Source of the DNA: Kiloniella laminariae DSM 19542
GTDB taxonomy: Bacteria > Pseudomonadota > Alphaproteobacteria > Kiloniellales > Kiloniellaceae
Assembly: GCF_000374005.1 (NCBI RefSeq)
Contig: NZ_KB893146.1
Coordinates: 42,410 to 106,409, forward strand
Reading direction: 5' to 3'
DNA length: 64,000 nt
Part shown: positions 60,295 through 64,000 of the stretch, piece by piece
Position numbering within the stretch: position 1 is the stretch's first letter
How the letters are laid out: the number at the start of each line of letters is the position of its first letter
Program-made: the position numbers and the translations under genes
Notes under the pieces: generated by a model
The model's input: the letters and a program-made list of their open reading frames with translations, nothing else
What the model was told of the DNA's origin: nothing
The model's database searches: none

Positions 60295-61440
60295 ATGAGC
60301 ACTCAACTGGATCTTGAATGTCGCCAGGTTGTAAAATCCTTTGGGAAATTTACGGCTGTTGACAATGTATCTCTCGAAATTCCGCAAGGGTCGTTCTTTT
60401 CGATCCTCGGACCAAGTGGCTGCGGTAAAACCACACTGCTGAGAATGCTGGCAGGTTTTATCGAACCCACCACGGGTGACATTCGCATCAAGGACAAGTC
60501 CATGTTGGGCGTGCCTCCGAACAAACGCCCTGCCAATATGGTGTTTCAGCATCTCGCCCTGTTTCCGATGATGAATGTGGCCGAGAACATTGCCTATGGG
60601 CTGAAACGCCGCAAAATTGGTCAGGCCGAAATAGACCGCAAGGTTGCCGATGTGCTGGAGCGCGTGAGCCTTCCGGATGCCGGAGAAAAACGTATTGAGC
60701 AGCTTTCCGGTGGACAGCGCCAGCGTATTGCCATTGCCCGTTCACTGGTTCTGGAACCTGCCTTGCTGCTGCTTGACGAGCCGCTTGGAGCGCTTGATCT
60801 CAAGCTGCGTGAGCATATGAAAGTGGAACTCAAGCAGCTTCAGCATGAGGTCGGAACCACTTTTGTCTATATCACTCATGATCAGTCGGAAGCTCTGGTC
60901 ATGTCAGACAATGTGGCCGTTATGAACGAAGGTCGCTTCGAGCAGGTCGGCACACCACAGGATCTTTATTATAATCCTTCTACGGCTTTTGTTGCCGGGT
61001 TTGTCGGTGATGCCAATCGCTGGGAGGGTCGGATCGAGTCTCTTGAGGGGGGCCAGGCCATGGTTGCTCTTGAGGAAGGCGGGGTAATTGCAACGTCTTT
61101 TGCGCCGGGCACTTCTTTTTCTGCTGGAGAAACTGTCGATCTTTTTGTTCGACCGGAAGCAATCGTCATTGAACGCAGCAAGGCAGCGCAGGAAAAAGCT
61201 CGCCTTTCTGGCGGTAAAAATACTCTTTCGGGTGTGGTGCAGAATCTTCTGTTTGATGGTGCCAACAGCCGGGCACTGGTCCGTGATCAGGCTACCGGGC
61301 ATGAAGTCATGGTCTCCCTGCCGCAAACCGGAGCCTTTAGTGATTTGAAGTCAGGTGAGGCGCTGGTCCTGTCTTGGGACGTAGAAAAGACCCGGGCTTT
61401 CAAGGCGACGAAAGCTGCCAGTCAGGGAATAGCCGCATGA
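60295..61440 (+). CDS. PotA-like ABC transporter ATP-binding protein
   Basis: A 381-residue ATPase: Walker A GPSGCGKTTLLRM, Q-loop FQHLALFPMMNV, signature LSGGQRQRIAIARSL, Walker B LLLLDEPLGALD, H-loop His in YITHDQSEA. The C-terminal TOBE-like domain (about 240-370) regulates or binds MalK/PotA-type partners. It drives uptake by the two permeases encoded next. Its stop overlaps the start of the first permease (ATGA, 61437-61440). The ATG at 60295 has no strong Shine-Dalgarno, but the N-terminus fits the family. Confidence 0.92.
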   Translation: MSTQLDLECRQVVKSFGKFTAVDNVSLEIPQGSFFSILGPSGCGKTTLLRMLAGFIEPTTGDIRIKDKSMLGVPPNKRPANMVFQHLALFPMMNVAENIAYGLKRRKIGQAEIDRKVADVLERVSLPDAGEKRIEQLSGGQRQRIAIARSLVLEPALLLLDEPLGALDLKLREHMKVELKQLQHEVGTTFVYITHDQSEALVMSDNVAVMNEGRFEQVGTPQDLYYNPSTAFVAGFVGDANRWEGRIESLEGGQAMVALEEGGVIATSFAPGTSFSAGETVDLFVRPEAIVIERSKAAQEKARLSGGKNTLSGVVQNLLFDGANSRALVRDQATGHEVMVSLPQTGAFSDLKSGEALVLSWDVEKTRAFKATKAASQGIAA

Positions 61441-62339
61441 GTAGTGTCAGTACTCTGTCTGGAACAGCGGAGCAGGAGAGAAAAGTACCGGTCATCAAGC
61501 TTGGTACCTTCTTGCTGATGCTGCCGCTTCTTCTGTGGCTCTTTCTTCTGATTATCCTGCCACATGTAGACCTCTTGATGGTTTCGCTGCGCGAGAAGCT
61601 TGGCTATCGCGAATATGCTTTCAGTTTTCAGAACTATATCGAGTTCTTCACCGAACCGCTTTACTGGAACACATTTGTTCGCACAGCAGTGATGTCGATC
61701 ATCGCAACAGTTATCACTCTGGTTGTCGGTTTCCCGATTTCCTATTACATCGCCAAAGTACTGAAAGGGAAAAAGCGCAGTCTGTTATTTATGATGTGCC
61801 TGATCCCTTTCTGGGTGTCCGAGCTTGTCAGAACCTTTGGCTGGATGATCCTGCTGCGGGAAAGTGGTGTGATCAGCAGTTTCCTACAGTGGGCGGGGGT
61901 TGTTGATGGTCCGGTAGAGATGCTTTACAACGATGCATCGCTGATGGTGGGGCTGGTTTATACCTCGATGCTTTTCATGGTCGTGCCTCTGGTGTCTGTT
62001 CTCGATACCCTGGACGACAGCCTGATTGAAGCCGGATATGATCTGGGTGGGAATACCTTTAATATCCTGCGCGAGATTGTTATTCCGCATGCCATGCCGG
62101 GGATTGCTTCTGGCTGCATTGTTGTTTTCATGCTGACGCTGGGCAACTATCTGACCCCGACCTTGCTGGGCGGTAAGGATGGTTTGTGGTTTACAGAGCA
62201 GATCTACAACCAGTTTATCACCCGCTTTAACTGGGAATCCGGTTCTGCTTTTGGCTTCCTGCTGTTAATTCTGTCTTCTGCAATTGTTTTTGTCGGCTTG
62301 AAACTGAGCCGACAGACGCTTGCTGATACCGTGAAATAA
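61437..62339 (+). CDS. PotB-like ABC transporter permease
   Basis: A 300-residue inner-membrane permease with six transmembrane segments. The EAA loop is LDDSLIEAGYDLGGNTFNILREIVIPHAMPGI, which contacts the ATPase. The start is ATG 61437, inside the ATPase stop. The N-terminus before the first membrane segment is about 25 residues. With the following gene it forms the heterodimeric channel of a polyamine-type importer. Confidence 0.9.
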   Translation: MSSVSTLSGTAEQERKVPVIKLGTFLLMLPLLLWLFLLIILPHVDLLMVSLREKLGYREYAFSFQNYIEFFTEPLYWNTFVRTAVMSIIATVITLVVGFPISYYIAKVLKGKKRSLLFMMCLIPFWVSELVRTFGWMILLRESGVISSFLQWAGVVDGPVEMLYNDASLMVGLVYTSMLFMVVPLVSVLDTLDDSLIEAGYDLGGNTFNILREIVIPHAMPGIASGCIVVFMLTLGNYLTPTLLGGKDGLWFTEQIYNQFITRFNWESGSAFGFLLLILSSAIVFVGLKLSRQTLADTVK

Positions 62340-62353
62340 GGGAGCGGGACACA

Positions 62354-63220
62354 ATGATACCATCCATACCACAGTCCAAGTTCAGCACCCGGCTTTATGC
62401 GGCTTATGTAACGCTGTTCTTTCTCTATCTGGCGGCACCGCTTATCGTGGTCGGGGTTTTTGCCTTTAACGACAGCCTTTTTCCCTCCATGCCCTGGAAC
62501 GGGGTAACCTTTGACTGGTTCCTGGGCACAGAATCTCCCCGGGTTGGTGTGTTCCACGATTCACAGCTTCTGGAGAGCATTGGCTATTCTGCTTTTATCG
62601 CCATCTGCGTTACCCTGATGGCTGTTGCCGTGGGAACCTGTAATGCTTTCCTGTTCGAGCGTCATTCTTTTCCCTTCAAGAATATTCTCTACATCGTTGC
62701 CCTGATGCCGCTAGTGGTGCCGGGGGTGATTCTGGGGATATCGATGCTGGTTTTTGCCAATTCACTGGTGAACGGCATTGAGGATCTGTTCGGGTTTGAA
62801 CTGGATATATTACGGCCAGGTCTCTTTCTGGTTATTCTCGGGCAATTTGCTTTTGTCACAACGATTACGACGTTGGTGATTTCTGCCCGTTTGCGCAAGT
62901 TTGATACCTCTTTGGAAGAGGCTGCGCTTAATCTGGGGGCGACTAAATGGGAAGCTGTACAGACCATTACCCTGCCATTTCTCAAGCCAGCCATGATCGG
63001 TGCCGGGATTGTCTGTTTCTTGATGTCTTTCGAGAATTTCAATACCACCCTGATGCTGGTCGGCTCTGATTCGCCCTTGACCATTACCATGTTCGACCGC
63101 CTTAAACAGGGGTCTACTCCTGCGCTAAACGCGGCTTCCCTGATGCTGATGGTGGTCTCGGGTGGACTGGCTCTGATTTCTGTTTTTGTTCAGCGTGATC
63201 GTACGGCCTCGCCGGAATAA
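62354..63220 (+). CDS. PotC-like ABC transporter permease
   Basis: A 288-residue permease with six transmembrane segments and the EAA loop LEEAALNLGATKWEAVQTITLPFLKPAMIG. It pairs with the preceding PotB-like protein. GGGAG precedes the ATG, 14 bases after the stop of the other permease gene. A strong terminator follows at 63258-63287, so the operon of binding protein, ATPase and two permeases ends here. Confidence 0.9.
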   Translation: MIPSIPQSKFSTRLYAAYVTLFFLYLAAPLIVVGVFAFNDSLFPSMPWNGVTFDWFLGTESPRVGVFHDSQLLESIGYSAFIAICVTLMAVAVGTCNAFLFERHSFPFKNILYIVALMPLVVPGVILGISMLVFANSLVNGIEDLFGFELDILRPGLFLVILGQFAFVTTITTLVISARLRKFDTSLEEAALNLGATKWEAVQTITLPFLKPAMIGAGIVCFLMSFENFNTTLMLVGSDSPLTITMFDRLKQGSTPALNAASLMLMVVSGGLALISVFVQRDRTASPE

Positions 63221-63257
63221 AAAGATTACCGAGGGATACGTCGCTCCCACGATGTCT

Positions 63258-63287
63258 GGCCGGGCTTGAACGCCCGGCCCTTTTTTT
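63258..63287 (+). terminator. Rho-independent terminator of the transporter operon
   Basis: GGCCGGGC (63258-63265) and GCCCGGCC (63272-63279) form a perfect 8-base GC stem with a 6-base loop, followed after one C by seven T (63281-63287). It is a textbook terminator 37 bases after the permease stop. Confidence 0.93.
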
Positions 63288-63409
63288 GACCTTCGTTTTT
63301 CACAAAAATATCCTGCATGATAGCTCCGGATGCGGTAAAGCTTTGATCCAAAGGGCAAGCAGGTTTGGAATTGGCAAGCCCTGCTATAGATAAGAGGGAC
63401 TGGATACTG

Positions 63410-64000
63410 GTGAAAGAAACGTTGAAAACCCTGACTACAGCAAGGATGTTTACCCGTCGCGGTCTTTTAAAGAATGCGGCTATGCTTCTGGGGGGGGCGA
63501 GCGTGCCTCTTTTGTGCCGTCAATCGGCAGCCGCAGGAGTAACACCAGCAGAGGTTACCGTCTGGGGATGGCAAGGCCAGATCAATGACCAGATGATTTC
63601 TGCCTTCAAAGAAGACAGTGGTATCCAGATCAGGCTTGTTCGCTATCGTTCAAACGCTGAAGCTCTTGATAGACTGGCTTCTGCGAATGGGGAAACTGTG
63701 GACCTGGTTTTCCCGACGACAACTGCGCTTAAAGGCTGGTACGCGGCAGGACTGTTGCAGTCCCTTGATGAAAATAAGCTCCAGCTGGACCGGATCAGAC
63801 CCGGGTTTCTGGAACAGTCGATGGATCTCGGAGCGCGATATCGTGGCCGCCGCTATGCAATGCCTTTTAACTGGGGGGTGGAGGGGGTGGCTTATGACAG
63901 TCAGCTGCGTGAATATCTTCCGGGGAAGCTTTCCTGGTCTGATCTTTGGTCGGATGTAAACCGCGGGCTGATAACGGTCCGGCCAATGTCGGCGCTGATG
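63410..64000 (+). CDS. Tat-exported solute-binding protein (partial, cut by window edge)
   Basis: The frame is open from GTG 63410 to the last base (197 codons), so the 3' end is missing. The N-terminus carries a twin-arginine signal (FTRRGLLKNAAMLLGG, then an Ala-rich end before GVTPAEV). The mature part (VTVWGWQGQINDQMISAFKEDSGIQIRLVRYRSNAEALDRL) resembles PotD-type extracellular binding proteins. It follows the polyamine-type transporter operon but lies beyond its terminator, with its own start 122 bases later. It may be an alternative binding protein for the same permeases. An ATG at 63446 is a weaker start. Confidence 0.8.
   Translation, partial: MKETLKTLTTARMFTRRGLLKNAAMLLGGASVPLLCRQSAAAGVTPAEVTVWGWQGQINDQMISAFKEDSGIQIRLVRYRSNAEALDRLASANGETVDLVFPTTTALKGWYAAGLLQSLDENKLQLDRIRPGFLEQSMDLGARYRGRRYAMPFNWGVEGVAYDSQLREYLPGKLSWSDLWSDVNRGLITVRPMSALM

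Noticed and set aside
1..64000. CRISPR arrays, tRNA or rRNA genes, insertion sequences, prophage
   Set aside because: I saw no spaced direct repeats, cloverleaf or rRNA sequence, transposase or phage gene. The absence is by eye only.

Overview
The window (64 kb, roughly half GC by eye, protein-coding on both strands) looks like ordinary chromosome of an alphaproteobacterium, probably a marine member of the Rhodospirillales/Kiloniellales/Sneathiella type. The hints are two PleC/DivJ-style histidine kinases, a fused CysN-CysC next to CysD, an Mla-type lipid transporter whose permease carries a STAS domain, a DUF983 protein, a gamma-butyrobetaine hydroxylase-like dioxygenase and a MocR regulator. 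The placement is an inference from gene content only. I see no rRNA, tRNA, CRISPR array, prophage or insertion sequence.

Layout. 1-7.2 kb: a secreted DM13 protein divergent from a TetR regulator with a palindromic candidate operator between them, an orphan histidine-kinase-like protein whose phospho-acceptor His is Tyr, an EamA exporter, a PA0069-family radical SAM protein, a GNAT acetyltransferase and a DUF983 protein. 7.2-14.9 kb: an Lrp regulator divergent from a 1013-residue kinase/M23/aminotransferase fusion, then TetR, EamA, AraC, an FMN reductase and a YceI protein. 15.1-19.7 kb: gmhA and gmhB (heptose for LPS), then cysD-cysNC (sulfate activation) behind an AT-rich regulatory region. 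20-30.1 kb: a tight fatty-acid operon (acyltransferase/hydrolase fusion, acyl-CoA ligase, thiolase, HAD/ECH protein, FadE-type dehydrogenase). 30.3-33.3 kb: flavin amine oxidase, spermidine synthase and a YceI lipoprotein. 33.3-38.9 kb: LysR divergent from an MFS transporter, sthA, and an ada-PEP-mutase-family operon. 38.9-41.6 kb: a tryptophanyl-tRNA synthetase preceded by a leader peptide with tandem Trp codons and a terminator, then an OsmC protein and an alpha/beta hydrolase. 41.8-46.6 kb: LysR, then a minus-strand operon (threonine aldolase, SMP-30 lactonase, uronate-dehydrogenase-like protein, small membrane protein) divergent from an Lrp regulator. 46.6-50.4 kb: Mla-type operon. 50.5-57.2 kb: CYTH protein, periplasmic binding protein, GAF histidine kinase, TauE/SafE permease, dioxygenase, aminotransferase. 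57.2-64 kb: MocR divergent from a polyamine-type ABC transporter operon, followed by a second, Tat-exported binding protein cut by the window edge.

The most striking observation is the trpS leader. All parts of classical ribosome-mediated attenuation can be read directly: Shine-Dalgarno, a 16-codon peptide with Trp-Trp, a 1:2 pause hairpin, a competing 2:3 pairing, and a 3:4 terminator with a T-rich tail. The synthetase itself resembles the Gram-positive/auxiliary (indolmycin-resistant) TrpRS type rather than the usual proteobacterial one. Other points worth checking are the His-to-Tyr kinase, the three-domain kinase/peptidase/phospholyase fusion, a lipase-like domain with Ala at the nucleophile position inside the fad operon, a 16/16/16 hairpin inside the mla operon, and mutually exclusive hairpins in the 5' leader of the polyamine-type binding protein.
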